DNA of 64,000 nucleotides from Flavobacterium bizetiae (GCF_902804475.1 NZ_CADCSU010000078.1:1-64000); one strand, 5' to 3'. Numbered from the stretch's first letter, positions 50,452-60,119 are shown. A program made the numbers and translations. Notes: a model not told the origin generated them from the sequence alone.

Positions 50452-51609
50452 ATGCCATTATATCATAAACTCGGAGACTTTCCTCAAAAAAGACACACCC
50501 AATTCGAAAAACCTAACGGAGGTTTTTACTACGAACAATTATTTGGTACCGAAGGTTTTCACGGACATTCGTCATTATCTTATCATGTTCACAGACCAAC
50601 ACAGGTTAAAGAAATTTTAAACTCTTATTCGGTTGAACCAAAAATTGCAATCGGAAAAAATATAAAATCATTACTTTTTAAAGGTTTCGAATTGAAACCA
50701 GAAAACGATTTTCTGGACAGCCGCAAAGCAATGTTAGTCAACAAAGACTGCATTATTGGTTTGGCAGCTCCAAAAGAATCACTTCGAAATTATTTCTACA
50801 AAAATGCCGATGCTGATGAAATGCTTTTCATCCATAAAGGAAAAGGAAAATTAAGAACCATGCTTGGGAATATTCCGTTTGAATATGGAGATTATCTTAT
50901 TATTCCAAGAGGTATTATTTACCAAATCGATTTCGAAACCACAGAAAACAGACTTTTTTACGTAGAATCTTACTCCCCTTTTTACACTCCAAAACGTTAT
51001 AAAAACCAATCAGGTCAGCATTTAGAACATTCGCCATTTTGCGAACGCGATTTTATTTTGCCAAACGAATTGGAAACACATGACGAAAAAGGTGATTTTT
51101 TAATTAAAATCAAAAAAGAAGGCATGATTCACGAAGTTGTCTATGCCACACATCCTTTTGACGTTGTGGGCTGGGACGGATATAATTTCCCATACGGATT
51201 TTCAATTCACAATTTCGAACCTATAACCGGACGAGTTCACCAACCGCCTCCGGTACACCAAACATTTGAAACGGCCACTTTTGTCGTTTGTTCCTTCTGC
51301 CCGAGACTTTACGATTATCACCCGAAAGCAATTCCGGCGCCATACAATCATAGCAATATAGATTCTGACGAAGTACTATATTATGTTGATGGTGATTTTA
51401 TGAGTCGTAATAATATCGAGCAGGGACATATCACTTTACACCCAAAAGGAATTCCCCATGGTCCCGCACCAGGCGCAATGGAACGTAGTATTGGTCATAA
51501 AGAAACCCACGAATTAGCCGTTATGGTTGATACTTTCAGACCTTTAATGGTTACGGAAGAAGCGATGGGATTGGACGATGGTCAGTATTACAAATCTTGG
51601 TGCGAATAA
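50452..51609 (+). CDS. hmgA: Homogentisate 1,2-dioxygenase
   Basis: A 385-residue cupin-fold dioxygenase that opens the ring of homogentisate to maleylacetoacetate, with Fe(II). The C-terminal iron site is recognisable: YNHSNIDSDEVLYY (about 296-309, with His and Glu) and ITLHPKGIPHGPAPGAMERSIG. The length is shorter than that of the human enzyme but usual for Bacteroidota. hppD, the preceding step, lies directly downstream. Confidence 0.93.
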   Translation: MPLYHKLGDFPQKRHTQFEKPNGGFYYEQLFGTEGFHGHSSLSYHVHRPTQVKEILNSYSVEPKIAIGKNIKSLLFKGFELKPENDFLDSRKAMLVNKDCIIGLAAPKESLRNYFYKNADADEMLFIHKGKGKLRTMLGNIPFEYGDYLIIPRGIIYQIDFETTENRLFYVESYSPFYTPKRYKNQSGQHLEHSPFCERDFILPNELETHDEKGDFLIKIKKEGMIHEVVYATHPFDVVGWDGYNFPYGFSIHNFEPITGRVHQPPPVHQTFETATFVVCSFCPRLYDYHPKAIPAPYNHSNIDSDEVLYYVDGDFMSRNNIEQGHITLHPKGIPHGPAPGAMERSIGHKETHELAVMVDTFRPLMVTEEAMGLDDGQYYKSWCE

Positions 51610-51624
51610 ATTTCACTTTCGATC

Positions 51625-51712
51625 TAACCGCAAAGTTCGCAAGGATTTTACGCAAAGATCGCAATGAAAACTTAGCGAACCTTGCGATTTGCCTTTGCGC
51701 ACTTTGCGGTTA
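51625..51712. repeat. CGCAAAG palindromic repeat between hmgA and hppD
   Basis: TAACCGCAAAGTTCGCAAGG at the left and its near reverse complement at the right (CGCACTTTGCGGTTA) enclose further GCAAAG units. The block could fold into a long hairpin and occupies most of the gap. Confidence 0.7.
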
Positions 51713-51780
51713 AACAAAAATCTTAAAACAACATTTCGGCAAACCAAATAAACGATTTACCGATTAAACAAATAAACATC

Positions 51781-52941
51781 ATGTCAAAAGAAGTAAAATC
51801 AGTAGAATACGGATTAGAAAAAATCTTCGAGGGAGCACAAGATTTCCTTCCGTTATTAGGAACAGATTATGTAGAGTTCTACGTAGGGAATGCAAAACAA
51901 TCTGCACATTATTATAAAACCGCTTTCGGATATCAGTCATTGGCTTATGCAGGATTAGAAACCGGAGTAAAAGACAGAGCATCTTATGTTTTGAAACAAG
52001 ATAAAATCAGAATTGTTTTAACAACACCATTAACGCAAGATTCACCAATTCATGAACATCTAAAAAAACATGGAGATGGTGTAAAAGTTGCTGCTCTTTG
52101 GGTTGAAGATGCCAGAAGCGCTTACGAAGAAACCATGAAACGTGGCGCTCGCTCATTTATGGAACCAACCGTAGAAAGCGATGAATTTGGAGAAGTAGTT
52201 CGTTCAGGAATTTATACTTACGGAGAAACAGTACATATTTTTGTAGAAAGAAAAAACTATAACGGTGTTTTCTTACCTGGTTACAAAGAATGGAAATCAG
52301 ATTACAATCCTGAACCAACAGGTTTAAAATACATCGACCACATGGTGGGAAATGTGGGCTGGAACGAAATGAATACGTGGGTAAAATTCTACGAAGAAGT
52401 AATGGGATTTGTAAATTTCCTATCATTTGATGACAAACAAATTACCACAGAATACTCTGCATTGATGAGTAAAGTAATGTCTAACGGAAACGGAAGAATT
52501 AAATTCCCTATTAATGAACCAGCCGAAGGAAAGAAAAAATCGCAAATTGAAGAATATCTTGATTTTTACGGTGGACCCGGAATTCAGCACATTGCCATTG
52601 CAACAGATGATATCATTAAAACAGTATCACAACTAAAAGCGCGTGGAGTTGAATTTTTATCTGCTCCTCCTCATACCTATTACCAAGCAATTCCTGAAAG
52701 ATTGGGCGTTCATATGGATATGATGAAAGAAGATATAAACGAAATAGAAAAGTTAGCCATTATGGTAGATGCCGACGAAGATGGTTACCTATTACAAATT
52801 TTTACGAAGCCAGTTCAAGACAGACCAACGCTTTTTTTCGAAATTATTCAACGAATGGGAGCAAAAGGATTTGGCGCAGGGAACTTTAAAGCCCTTTTTG
52901 AGTCGATTGAAAGAGAACAAGAATTGAGAGGAACATTATAA
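51781..52941 (+). CDS. hppD: 4-hydroxyphenylpyruvate dioxygenase
   Basis: A 386-residue Fe(II) enzyme making homogentisate from 4-hydroxyphenylpyruvate. It has two vicinal-oxygen-chelate domains; iron ligands are His187 in YIDHMVGNVG, His270 in GIQHIAIATDD and Glu354 in LFFEIIQRMGAKGFGAGNF. The C-terminal helix sequence is complete. It follows hmgA and gives the tyrosine pathway in reversed order. Confidence 0.95.
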   Translation: MSKEVKSVEYGLEKIFEGAQDFLPLLGTDYVEFYVGNAKQSAHYYKTAFGYQSLAYAGLETGVKDRASYVLKQDKIRIVLTTPLTQDSPIHEHLKKHGDGVKVAALWVEDARSAYEETMKRGARSFMEPTVESDEFGEVVRSGIYTYGETVHIFVERKNYNGVFLPGYKEWKSDYNPEPTGLKYIDHMVGNVGWNEMNTWVKFYEEVMGFVNFLSFDDKQITTEYSALMSKVMSNGNGRIKFPINEPAEGKKKSQIEEYLDFYGGPGIQHIAIATDDIIKTVSQLKARGVEFLSAPPHTYYQAIPERLGVHMDMMKEDINEIEKLAIMVDADEDGYLLQIFTKPVQDRPTLFFEIIQRMGAKGFGAGNFKALFESIEREQELRGTL

Positions 52942-53050
52942 AATCGTAATATTATTGCATTATACAGTATAATTCTCGGTAAAACGATGGTTTTTATGCA
53001 AATGTTATGTTAAACTTGCCTTTTGTTATTTCTTTTTTGAATTTTCTACA

Positions 53051-53058
53051 TATCTTTG
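53051..53058 (+). promoter_or_regulatory. -7 box of the candidate small RNA
   Basis: TATCTTTG matches TAnnTTTG; TTTTG at 53021-53025 lies 25 bases upstream, slightly beyond the usual spacing. Confidence 0.5.
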
Positions 53059-53064
53059 CACTCG

Positions 53065-53174
53065 CAAATCAAGAAGGGGTGGTTTCCTTCTGAATTGATA
53101 TAAATTTCATAATTTATAGTTTTTTGGTTAGTTAATAGCATAAAAACTCAGTCATTCCTTGACTGAGTTTTTTT
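53065..53174 (+). ncRNA. Candidate small RNA between hppD and the DUF3108 gene
   Basis: A -7 box at 53051-53058 and a strong terminator at 53142-53174 frame about 110 bases with no ATG in any frame. Near the 5' end, ATCAAGAAGG can pair with CCTTC and TTGAT to form a bulged stem (about 53068-53098). The end pairs as a 13-base terminator stem. No known RNA family is recognised; it could also be an untranslated remnant. Confidence 0.45.
53142..53174 (+). terminator. Strong terminator
   Basis: AAAAACTCAGTCA (53142-53154) and TGACTGAGTTTTT (53160-53172) form a perfect 13-bp stem with a five-base loop and T7 at its end. Confidence 0.85.
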
Positions 53175-53189
53175 GTTTTGGTACATTTG
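53159..53189 (+). promoter_or_regulatory. Promoter of the DUF3108 gene
   Basis: TTG (53159-53161) and TACATTTG (53182-53189) are 20 bases apart, within the flavobacterial range. The TTG overlaps the terminator stem. Transcription would start near 53196, before the ATG at 53241. Confidence 0.6.
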
Positions 53190-53240
53190 GAATAGAATTT
53201 GCATTTCTTTATCTTTATAATGAAATGTAAAAATTGTACT

Positions 53241-54011
53241 ATGAAAAAATTCATCCTCATCATATTAATTCTCACGACACTTAGTTTCGATACTCAAAAG
53301 GAAGACGCTTTTGATACTGGAGAATACTTTAAATTCCGCATTCACTACGGAATTATAAATGCAGGTTACGCCACACTTGAAGTAAAAGACGCCACAATAA
53401 ACAATAAAAAAGTGTTTCATGCTGTGGGTAAAGGTTATACAACAGGAATGTCAAAGTTTTTCTTTAAGGTCGAAGATTTATACGAAAGTTATTTCGACAA
53501 ACAAACCGGAGAGCCGTATCGCTATATTAGAAAAATCGACGAAGGAGGTTACACAAAAAATCAGGAAGGTTTTTTTAACCCAAGCGAAAACAGGATTTTG
53601 GTTAAAGATTATAAACGCAAAACCGAAAAAACAATTGTTTTAACTGATAATGTACAGGATATCATTTCCTCTTTTTATTACCTGAGAAATCATCCCAGCA
53701 TTGACAAACTAAAACCGGGCGAAGCCATAACAATTGACATGTTTTTTGATGATGAAATCACAAAATTTAAGTTAAAATATGTAGGTCGTCAAGATATTAC
53801 AACTAAATTTGGAACCGTTTCTACAATGATTTTTAAACCTTTAGTACAAACCGGAAGGGTTTTTAAAGAAAAAGAGAGCGTAACACTCTGGATAACAGAC
53901 GACAACAACAAAGTTCCGATTAGAATAAAAGCAGAACTTGCCGTTGGATCACTAAAAGCGGATCTCGACGAATATAAAGGATTAAAAAATCCATTTAAAG
54001 TAAAAAAATAA
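53241..54011 (+). CDS. DUF3108 domain protein
   Basis: A 256-residue protein with a signal-like N-terminus (KFILIILILTTLSF) and the DUF3108 body (GEYFKFRIHYGIINAGYATLEV, TGMSKFFFKVEDLYESYFD, ITKFKLKYVGRQDITTKFGTVST). Function unknown; likely periplasmic. The TTG at 53199 would lengthen the protein, but the promoter at 53182-53189 and the signal peptide favour ATG at 53241. Its stop overlaps the ATG of the TDO gene by one base. Confidence 0.85.
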   Translation: MKKFILIILILTTLSFDTQKEDAFDTGEYFKFRIHYGIINAGYATLEVKDATINNKKVFHAVGKGYTTGMSKFFFKVEDLYESYFDKQTGEPYRYIRKIDEGGYTKNQEGFFNPSENRILVKDYKRKTEKTIVLTDNVQDIISSFYYLRNHPSIDKLKPGEAITIDMFFDDEITKFKLKYVGRQDITTKFGTVSTMIFKPLVQTGRVFKEKESVTLWITDDNNKVPIRIKAELAVGSLKADLDEYKGLKNPFKVKK

Positions 54012-54952
54012 TGAATACCACAGATAATTCTGAATCAATTCTAAAAGAAATTGACTTAAAATTCCAAGCTATAAATCAAAAAACTGAAGTTCAGTTAGAA
54101 GGATTGCTTTGGTCAAAACCAATTACTTATTGGGATTACATTCAGACTGATGCTCTTTTGAATTTACAAATACAACGCACCACACTTCCTGACGAAATGG
54201 TTTTTATCATGTATCATCAGGTAAACGAGTTAATTTTTAAAATGATTTTGTGGGAAATTGATCAAATTGCCGATACACAAAACATTCAGGTCGATTTTTT
54301 TAGTGAAAGATTATCCAGAATCACCCGTTATTTTGACATGCTGACGAATTCTTTCAGCATCATGGAAAACGGAATGGACGTGGATCAATACATGAAATTC
54401 AGAAATACATTAACTCCTGCAAGTGGTTTTCAAAGCGCGCAATACAGATTGATTGAATTTGCTTCGACTGATGTTATCAATTTAACAGATCGCAGATATA
54501 AAGCAAACTTTGATGAAAACACCGATTTAGAAACCAGTTTCGAACATTTGTACTGGCAGGCTGCCGGAAAAGATTATCATACCGGAGAAAAATCATACTT
54601 GCTTAAAGAATTTGAAAACAAGTATAAGGATCAATTTCTTAAACAAATAACGACTTTTAAAGACAAAAATATTTGGCAAAAATTTACTCAACTTCCTATT
54701 GATGATCAACAAAATCACGAATTAATTGATGCTATGCGTCATTATGATAAAACTGTGAATATCACTTGGGTTATGCAGCATTTGAATACCGCTCGTAAAT
54801 ATATTTTAGAAAGCGGAAAAGGCAATGGTGAAGCCACAGGAGGAAGTGACTGGCAAAAATATATGCATCCAAAATACCAAAGACGCATCTTTTTTCCTAA
54901 ATTGTGGACCGAAGAAGAATTGTCTAATTGGGGAACTGAAACCACAGTTTAA
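54011..54952 (+). CDS. kynA: Tryptophan 2,3-dioxygenase
   Basis: A 313-residue haem enzyme that opens the indole ring of tryptophan to N-formylkynurenine. Seen: YWDYIQTDALLNLQ, MYHQVNELIFKM, the central TPASGFQSAQYRLIE loop and the haem-proximal histidine region WVMQHLNTARKYI, then GEATGGSDWQKYMHP. It begins on the last base of the DUF3108 gene, so translation is coupled. Other kynurenine-pathway genes are not in the window. Confidence 0.93.
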   Translation: MNTTDNSESILKEIDLKFQAINQKTEVQLEGLLWSKPITYWDYIQTDALLNLQIQRTTLPDEMVFIMYHQVNELIFKMILWEIDQIADTQNIQVDFFSERLSRITRYFDMLTNSFSIMENGMDVDQYMKFRNTLTPASGFQSAQYRLIEFASTDVINLTDRRYKANFDENTDLETSFEHLYWQAAGKDYHTGEKSYLLKEFENKYKDQFLKQITTFKDKNIWQKFTQLPIDDQQNHELIDAMRHYDKTVNITWVMQHLNTARKYILESGKGNGEATGGSDWQKYMHPKYQRRIFFPKLWTEEELSNWGTETTV

Positions 54953-54974
54953 TTTCCAAAAAAAATAAATAAGT

Positions 54975-56195
54975 TTGAAAAAAGCACTCGTAATTATAAT
55001 CCTATTATTTTCAGTAATTTCATGTAATAAAACCGCTGAAAAAGTTGAAATTAAAGTTACAAAACCAAAAACTAAGAAAGTCGAATTTGGTTTTAATTAC
55101 GCCGATTTTAATGTTCTTCAAGACACTATAAAAAAAGGAGATTCTTTTGGATCGATCATTCAACGTCAAAATATTGGCGATAAAAAAGTTTACGATGTAG
55201 TAGAACAAATAAAAGATTCTTTTAATGTAAGATCAATTCGATACCACAAACCTTACACTATTCTTCGATCAAAAAATAAAACAAACAAACTACAGGTTTT
55301 TATTTATCAACCCGATGCTTTGACTTATTATGTAGTCGATTTTCGCGATAGTATTGCCAAAGCTTATAAAAAAATAAAACCGGTAACACTTAAACGTAAA
55401 ATTATTGGTGGCGTTTTAAAAAGTTCGTTATCTGAAACTTTAGGAAACGAAAGTGTAGAAACAGCTCTTGCCAGCAGAATTACCAAAGTATTTTCATGGT
55501 CTATTGACTTCTTTAAACTTAAAAAAGGAGATCGCTACGGATTAATCTTCACGGAACGTTTTATAAATGGCAAAACATATGACGGAGTAGAAGATCTTGA
55601 AGCTGCATTTTTTGAATATAAAGGAAAAATCATCTACGCCTTTCCGTTTGAACAAGATACTACTTCAGGAAAAGTAGAATATTATGATGATCAGGGAAGA
55701 ACGCTGAAAAACTTCTTCTTAAAAACTCCGATTAAATTTAGCCGAATCACTTCAAGATTTACTGCAAACAGATTTCATCCGGTACAACATACCTGGAAAG
55801 CACACAAAGGAACTGATTATGCTGCTCCAACCGGAACACCAATTTCTACAACCGCATCCGGAGTTGTAGAAGCAACAGGATATACAGCAGGAAACGGAAA
55901 CTTTGTAAAAGTAAAACACAACGGAACCTACTCTACTCAATACTTACACATGTCACGAATTTTAGTAAAACGAGGACAACGTGTTACACAAGGACAAACC
56001 ATAGGATTGGTAGGAAGTACAGGATTAGCAACCGGACCTCACGTTTGTTATCGTTTCTGGAAAAACGGAGTTCAGGTCGATGCGCTTCGACTTAATTTAC
56101 CAACCGGAGAATCTCTTACAGGAAATAGCAGAACCCGTTTCATGAAACAAATCGAACCTTTGAAAAGAGAATTGGATAGTATTGGTAATTTGTAA
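54975..56195 (+). CDS. M23-family peptidoglycan peptidase, lipoprotein
   Basis: A 406-residue lipoprotein with a TTG start, lipobox VISC (Cys17) and a C-terminal M23 (LytM) domain: zinc motif HKGTDY (His277, Asp281), YLHMS and GPHVCYRF (His356). The usual second histidine of HxH is Cys358 here. The N-terminal half contains LysM-/OapA-like segments (KKGDSFGSIIQRQ, LKKGDRYGLIFTERF). It likely cuts peptidoglycan crosslinks in the periplasm. The gene follows the TDO gene after 22 bases. Confidence 0.87.
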   Translation: MKKALVIIILLFSVISCNKTAEKVEIKVTKPKTKKVEFGFNYADFNVLQDTIKKGDSFGSIIQRQNIGDKKVYDVVEQIKDSFNVRSIRYHKPYTILRSKNKTNKLQVFIYQPDALTYYVVDFRDSIAKAYKKIKPVTLKRKIIGGVLKSSLSETLGNESVETALASRITKVFSWSIDFFKLKKGDRYGLIFTERFINGKTYDGVEDLEAAFFEYKGKIIYAFPFEQDTTSGKVEYYDDQGRTLKNFFLKTPIKFSRITSRFTANRFHPVQHTWKAHKGTDYAAPTGTPISTTASGVVEATGYTAGNGNFVKVKHNGTYSTQYLHMSRILVKRGQRVTQGQTIGLVGSTGLATGPHVCYRFWKNGVQVDALRLNLPTGESLTGNSRTRFMKQIEPLKRELDSIGNL

Positions 56196-56214
56196 GAATA
56201 ATTCTTTATTTTTG
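56182..56214 (+). promoter_or_regulatory. Promoter of the SMI1/KNR4-type cluster
   Basis: TTG (56182-56184) and TATTTTTG (56207-56214) are 22 bases apart. The first ATG follows at 56255. Confidence 0.5.
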
Positions 56215-56254
56215 CGTAAATTTTTTTAAAAATATTACACTAAAATAAGTATTC

Positions 56255-56860
56255 ATGATAAACGTAAACAATAAAGAAGACATTATTATTCCTTTTGACA
56301 AAATAGGTAATAGTGAATGGAAAGAAAAATCAAGACTAATTATAGAATCTCTGGCTGAGAATTGGAGTAATGAATTAACAGAACCAATTTCAATAGAAGA
56401 AATAGAAAATTTAGAAAAACGACTAGGGACAACTCTTCCAAAAGAGTTAAAGTTATTTTACAATACTTTTGGGATTGCTGACATTGGTGAAGAATTGCAA
56501 AATTTTGACGATATAATGTGGATCAAAGAACTTTGGAACGAAGACGATTCCTATGGTCCAGAATTCACAGATGAAGATAAAATCTCACTACCATATTTGA
56601 TTTCATTTAGTGACTGTTTAGGAAATGGCAATATGTTCTGTTTTCATAGCGAAACAAAAGAAATTTACTATTACGATCACGATACAAGACCTTTCATAAC
56701 AAAAATGTTTAACAATATGAACGACTATATTAAAGGCTGTTTGATTTTTGCCCAAACTGATCTTTTCGGCGATATTGAACAAGAATTAGTTGAAAAATGG
56801 ACTGAGGAAATCGCAGAAGATTTATTTGGAAAAGACATAGTTAGAAAATGGCATTATTAA
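56255..56860 (+). CDS. SMI1/KNR4 family protein
   Basis: A 201-residue cytoplasmic acidic protein with the SMI1/KNR4 (SUKH) core: ISIEEIENLEKRLGTTLPKELKLFYNTFGIADI, then LGNGNMFCFHSETKEIYYYDHD and a late helix. SUKH proteins often act as immunity proteins against contact-dependent or polymorphic toxins, but here no toxin gene is adjacent. Two unrelated short genes follow on the same strand. Confidence 0.8.
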   Translation: MINVNNKEDIIIPFDKIGNSEWKEKSRLIIESLAENWSNELTEPISIEEIENLEKRLGTTLPKELKLFYNTFGIADIGEELQNFDDIMWIKELWNEDDSYGPEFTDEDKISLPYLISFSDCLGNGNMFCFHSETKEIYYYDHDTRPFITKMFNNMNDYIKGCLIFAQTDLFGDIEQELVEKWTEEIAEDLFGKDIVRKWHY

Positions 56861-56876
56861 AAATTAATTCTAAAAC

Positions 56877-57497
56877 ATGAAAAACGCCCGTCTTAAAGCA
56901 ATTTATAATGAAACTTTTTCAGGTTTAAAACTATTTTACAGAGACACAAATGCTTCTGACGCTTTAATTTCAAATTATAAAATTGGCCAAATAATTCAGG
57001 AAAAAGGTTTTACTGACATGAGTTCAATGGGCGGTGGACTTTCTGGCAATTTGAGATATTTAATTGCAAGTGCACATCCTAAGGATTTATCGAAATTCAA
57101 TCCTGACTCAGCAAAAAATGGTCATTTTCTTTTAGATTCGATTGCCTACTTTAAAGTATTGGACATTCAAAAAATTGGAAACAAAACACAAGTTTTTCTT
57201 TTAAACATTCCTGACAATTCGCTAACACTTCTTAAAAATTCATCTTCAAACTTAGAAGAAGAGATTATTGAGAAAGCGAGAAAAAAATTCGCAGACAAAA
57301 TCAACTTACCTTTAGTTCCGGAGTTACAAACCGAAAAGTGGAAAGAAAGAACTAAATCTCTTATTGGAATAGACGAAAATGGTAAACTATTTTTCGATGA
57401 TTCTAAAATTAAAGCTGAACCATTAAAAAGAATAGACATTGATATTGCCAAAAAGACAATAGAAGTTAACAAAAAGCCGTGGTGGAAGATTTGGTAA
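56877..57497 (+). CDS. Protein of unknown function in the SMI1/KNR4-type cluster
   Basis: A 206-residue cytoplasmic protein without recognised domain. Features: NARLKAIYNETFSGLKLFYRDTN at the N-terminus, a glycine segment SSMGGGLSGNLRYLIASAHP (about 48-67), and a basic C-terminus ending KKPWWKIW. It starts 16 bases after the SMI1-type gene and is probably in the same transcript. Confidence 0.65.
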   Translation: MKNARLKAIYNETFSGLKLFYRDTNASDALISNYKIGQIIQEKGFTDMSSMGGGLSGNLRYLIASAHPKDLSKFNPDSAKNGHFLLDSIAYFKVLDIQKIGNKTQVFLLNIPDNSLTLLKNSSSNLEEEIIEKARKKFADKINLPLVPELQTEKWKERTKSLIGIDENGKLFFDDSKIKAEPLKRIDIDIAKKTIEVNKKPWWKIW

Positions 57498-57529
57498 AAA
57501 TTTTTATTCAAAAAAAACTAAAACAGGAA

Positions 57530-58279
57530 ATGAAAAACATACTCTTTTTAATTCTTCTTTTTAGCATCATATCTTGTCAAAAAAGAACTGAAGCAAAAAA
57601 AGTAACTTCAAAACCCAATACTTCTGCAAAACTTTCTTTTGACCAACAGTTAGAATCAATAAAAAAAGCCACTTCAAAAGATTCCGTTTTATCAAATGAT
57701 ATAGATTTCATTAATGATTCTGTTTTAAAAGGTAAATTCAAAGTAGACATTTCAAAATACGAGCTGGAAGCTAAAAAAAAGAACTGCTATCCAATCAGGC
57801 TGAAAAGAAAAATGTTTGATGAATTTTATAATGAAGGCTTTCACAATTTAGGAGATATAAACGGAGACAAAAAAGAAGATTCTGTTTTTGTTTTACATGC
57901 GCTGAATTATTGCGAAGAAGGCGATTCTTATTATTTTACAGACAATTCAATTTCGCGAATTACTACTGACTCAAATTGTTGCCATCCTTCCAGCATTATA
58001 AACATAGGAGATATCAATGAAGATGGAAAAAGCGAAATTGCACAATATTACTCCTCTTGCGCAAGCCGATATAAAGCAATTACGATATACAGCTTAAAAA
58101 ATAATTCCTGGAAAGAAATCAAATCTTTCTCTTTCGTTTTAAATGACAAATACCTTATTGAAAGAGATTTTAAAAAACTCTTTAAAAAAACATCAAAAAA
58201 TAATCTTGAATATTACGAAATCAGTGATATCGACGCAAAAGGGAAAATAATTGCATCCTGGGAAAAAATAAAAATATAA
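57530..58279 (+). CDS. Lipoprotein of unknown function
   Basis: A 249-residue lipoprotein with lipobox IISC (Cys14). The middle contains FHNLGDINGDKKEDSVFVLHALNYC and NIGDINEDGKSEIAQYY, which look like FG-GAP/VCBS-type calcium-binding loops. ATG at 57530 is preceded by AGGAA and fits the signal peptide; the longer frame from 57479 overlaps the previous gene. Function unknown. Confidence 0.75.
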   Translation: MKNILFLILLFSIISCQKRTEAKKVTSKPNTSAKLSFDQQLESIKKATSKDSVLSNDIDFINDSVLKGKFKVDISKYELEAKKKNCYPIRLKRKMFDEFYNEGFHNLGDINGDKKEDSVFVLHALNYCEEGDSYYFTDNSISRITTDSNCCHPSSIINIGDINEDGKSEIAQYYSSCASRYKAITIYSLKNNSWKEIKSFSFVLNDKYLIERDFKKLFKKTSKNNLEYYEISDIDAKGKIIASWEKIKI

Positions 58280-58366
58280 CATTTTACTTCACCTGCTTTC
58301 ATAAATCGTTTTCGTAACTATTTGCTATATAATTGTGAACCGATACCCTATTAAAACTAATTTCAG

Positions 58367-58374
58367 TATTTTTG
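58367..58374 (+). promoter_or_regulatory. -7 promoter box of pgi
   Basis: TATTTTTG matches TAnnTTTG and lies 35 bases before the pgi ATG. Confidence 0.5.
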
Positions 58375-58409
58375 TTGTTTATAACCACATTCTCAATTAA
58401 ACAAAAAAA

Positions 58410-60053
58410 ATGGCTTTAAACACAACAAACCCAACCGGGACTGAAGCGTGGAAAAATCTGCAAAACCACTATAACGCAATTCACGAAACTACGATACAAG
58501 AATTATTTCAACAAGACAATGCTCGTGTTGAAAAATTCAATTTACAATGGAATGACTTTTTAGTTGATTATTCTAAAAACAATATTAGTCAGGAAACTGT
58601 TTCTCTTTTATTAGAATTGGCCAATTCGATTGGATTAAAAGAAGCAATCTCTCAATACTTTGGTGGAGAAATAATCAACCAGACAGAAAACCGTGCTGTT
58701 TTGCATACCGCATTACGCGCACCGGAATCAGCAGTAATAAAAGTTGACGGAGAAAATGTAATTCCGGAAGTTTACGAAGTAAAAAACAAAATCAAAAAAT
58801 TCAGCCACGAAGTAATTTCGGGAGAAAGAAAAGGATATACCGGAAAAGCTTTTACTGATGTTGTAAATATTGGTATTGGAGGTTCTGATCTTGGTCCGGT
58901 TATGGCGGTTGAAGCATTACAATTTTACAAAAATCATTTAAATCTTCATTTTGTATCTAATGTAGATGGCGATCACGTAAACGAAGTAATTAAAAAATTA
59001 AATCCTGAAACAACATTATTTTTAATTGTTTCTAAAACTTTTACTACTCAGGAAACTTTATCAAATTCTGAAACGATTAAAGAATGGTTCTTAAAATCGG
59101 CAACTCAGGAAGATATTGCAAAACACTTTGTGGCAGTTTCGACAAATATTCAAAAAGTAACTGAATTCGGAATTAATCCTGACAATGTTTTCCCGATGTG
59201 GGACTGGGTTGGAGGAAGATTCTCTTTATGGAGTGCCGTTGGATTAAGCATTAGTTTAGCAATTGGTTTCGATAATTATAATGATTTATTGAAAGGTGCA
59301 AACGAAATGGACGAACATTTTAAATCGACAGAATTCGACGAAAACATTCCGGTAATTCTTGCTTTGTTAAGTGTTTGGTACAATAATTTCTTTGGAGCTG
59401 AAAGCGAAGCTTTGATTCCGTACACACAATATTTATCAAAACTAGCTCCATATTTACAGCAAGCGACTATGGAAAGTAATGGTAAAAGTGTTGGCCGTGA
59501 CGGAAAACCTGTAAACTATCAAACCGGAACTATTATCTGGGGAGAACCGGGAACGAATTCGCAACACGCCTTTTTTCAATTAATTCACCAGGGAACAAAA
59601 TTAATTCCTACTGATTTTATTGGATTCGTAAAACCATTATACGGAAACGAAGATCATCATGATAAATTGATGTCTAACTTTTTTGCTCAGACAGAAGCTT
59701 TATTAAACGGAAAAACTGCAGCACAAGTTCAGGCAGAATTTGACAAGCAAGGTTTAGCTCCAGAAAAAGCATCTTATTTATTGCCTTTTAAAGTTTTTAC
59801 AGGAAACAAACCAACCAACACCATTTTAATTCAAAAATTGACACCAAAAAGCTTAGGATCTTTGATCGCTTTATACGAGCACAAGATTTTTGTTCAGGGG
59901 GTTATCTGGAATATTTTTAGTTTTGATCAATGGGGAGTAGAATTAGGAAAACAGTTAGCGAATTCTATTTTGGATGAAATTAACACTAAGACGGTAAAAA
60001 ATCACGACAGTTCGACTTCATTTTTGTTAAATCATTTTTTGAAGAACAAATAA
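58410..60053 (+). CDS. pgi: Glucose-6-phosphate isomerase
   Basis: A 547-residue enzyme, nearly the E. coli length (549), that interconverts glucose-6-phosphate and fructose-6-phosphate. Seen: [31 protein letters not shown], the signature [16 protein letters not shown], and active-site [20 protein letters not shown]. It is a single gene with a strong terminator. Confidence 0.96.
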   Translation: MALNTTNPTGTEAWKNLQNHYNAIHETTIQELFQQDNARVEKFNLQWNDFLVDYSKNNISQETVSLLLELANSIGLKEAISQYFGGEIINQTENRAVLHTALRAPESAVIKVDGENVIPEVYEVKNKIKKFSHEVISGERKGYTGKAFTDVVNIGIGGSDLGPVMAVEALQFYKNHLNLHFVSNVDGDHVNEVIKKLNPETTLFLIVSKTFTTQETLSNSETIKEWFLKSATQEDIAKHFVAVSTNIQKVTEFGINPDNVFPMWDWVGGRFSLWSAVGLSISLAIGFDNYNDLLKGANEMDEHFKSTEFDENIPVILALLSVWYNNFFGAESEALIPYTQYLSKLAPYLQQATMESNGKSVGRDGKPVNYQTGTIIWGEPGTNSQHAFFQLIHQGTKLIPTDFIGFVKPLYGNEDHHDKLMSNFFAQTEALLNGKTAAQVQAEFDKQGLAPEKASYLLPFKVFTGNKPTNTILIQKLTPKSLGSLIALYEHKIFVQGVIWNIFSFDQWGVELGKQLANSILDEINTKTVKNHDSSTSFLLNHFLKNK

Positions 60054-60084
60054 GAAGCTAAATAAAAAATTCACAACAAACTGA

Positions 60085-60119
60085 AACGCCTTAATTTAAG
60101 AAAAATTAAGGCGTTTTTT
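60085..60119 (+). terminator. Terminator of pgi
   Basis: AACGCCTTAATTT (60085-60097) and AAATTAAGGCGTT (60103-60115) form a perfect 13-bp stem followed by T6 in all. Confidence 0.85.
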
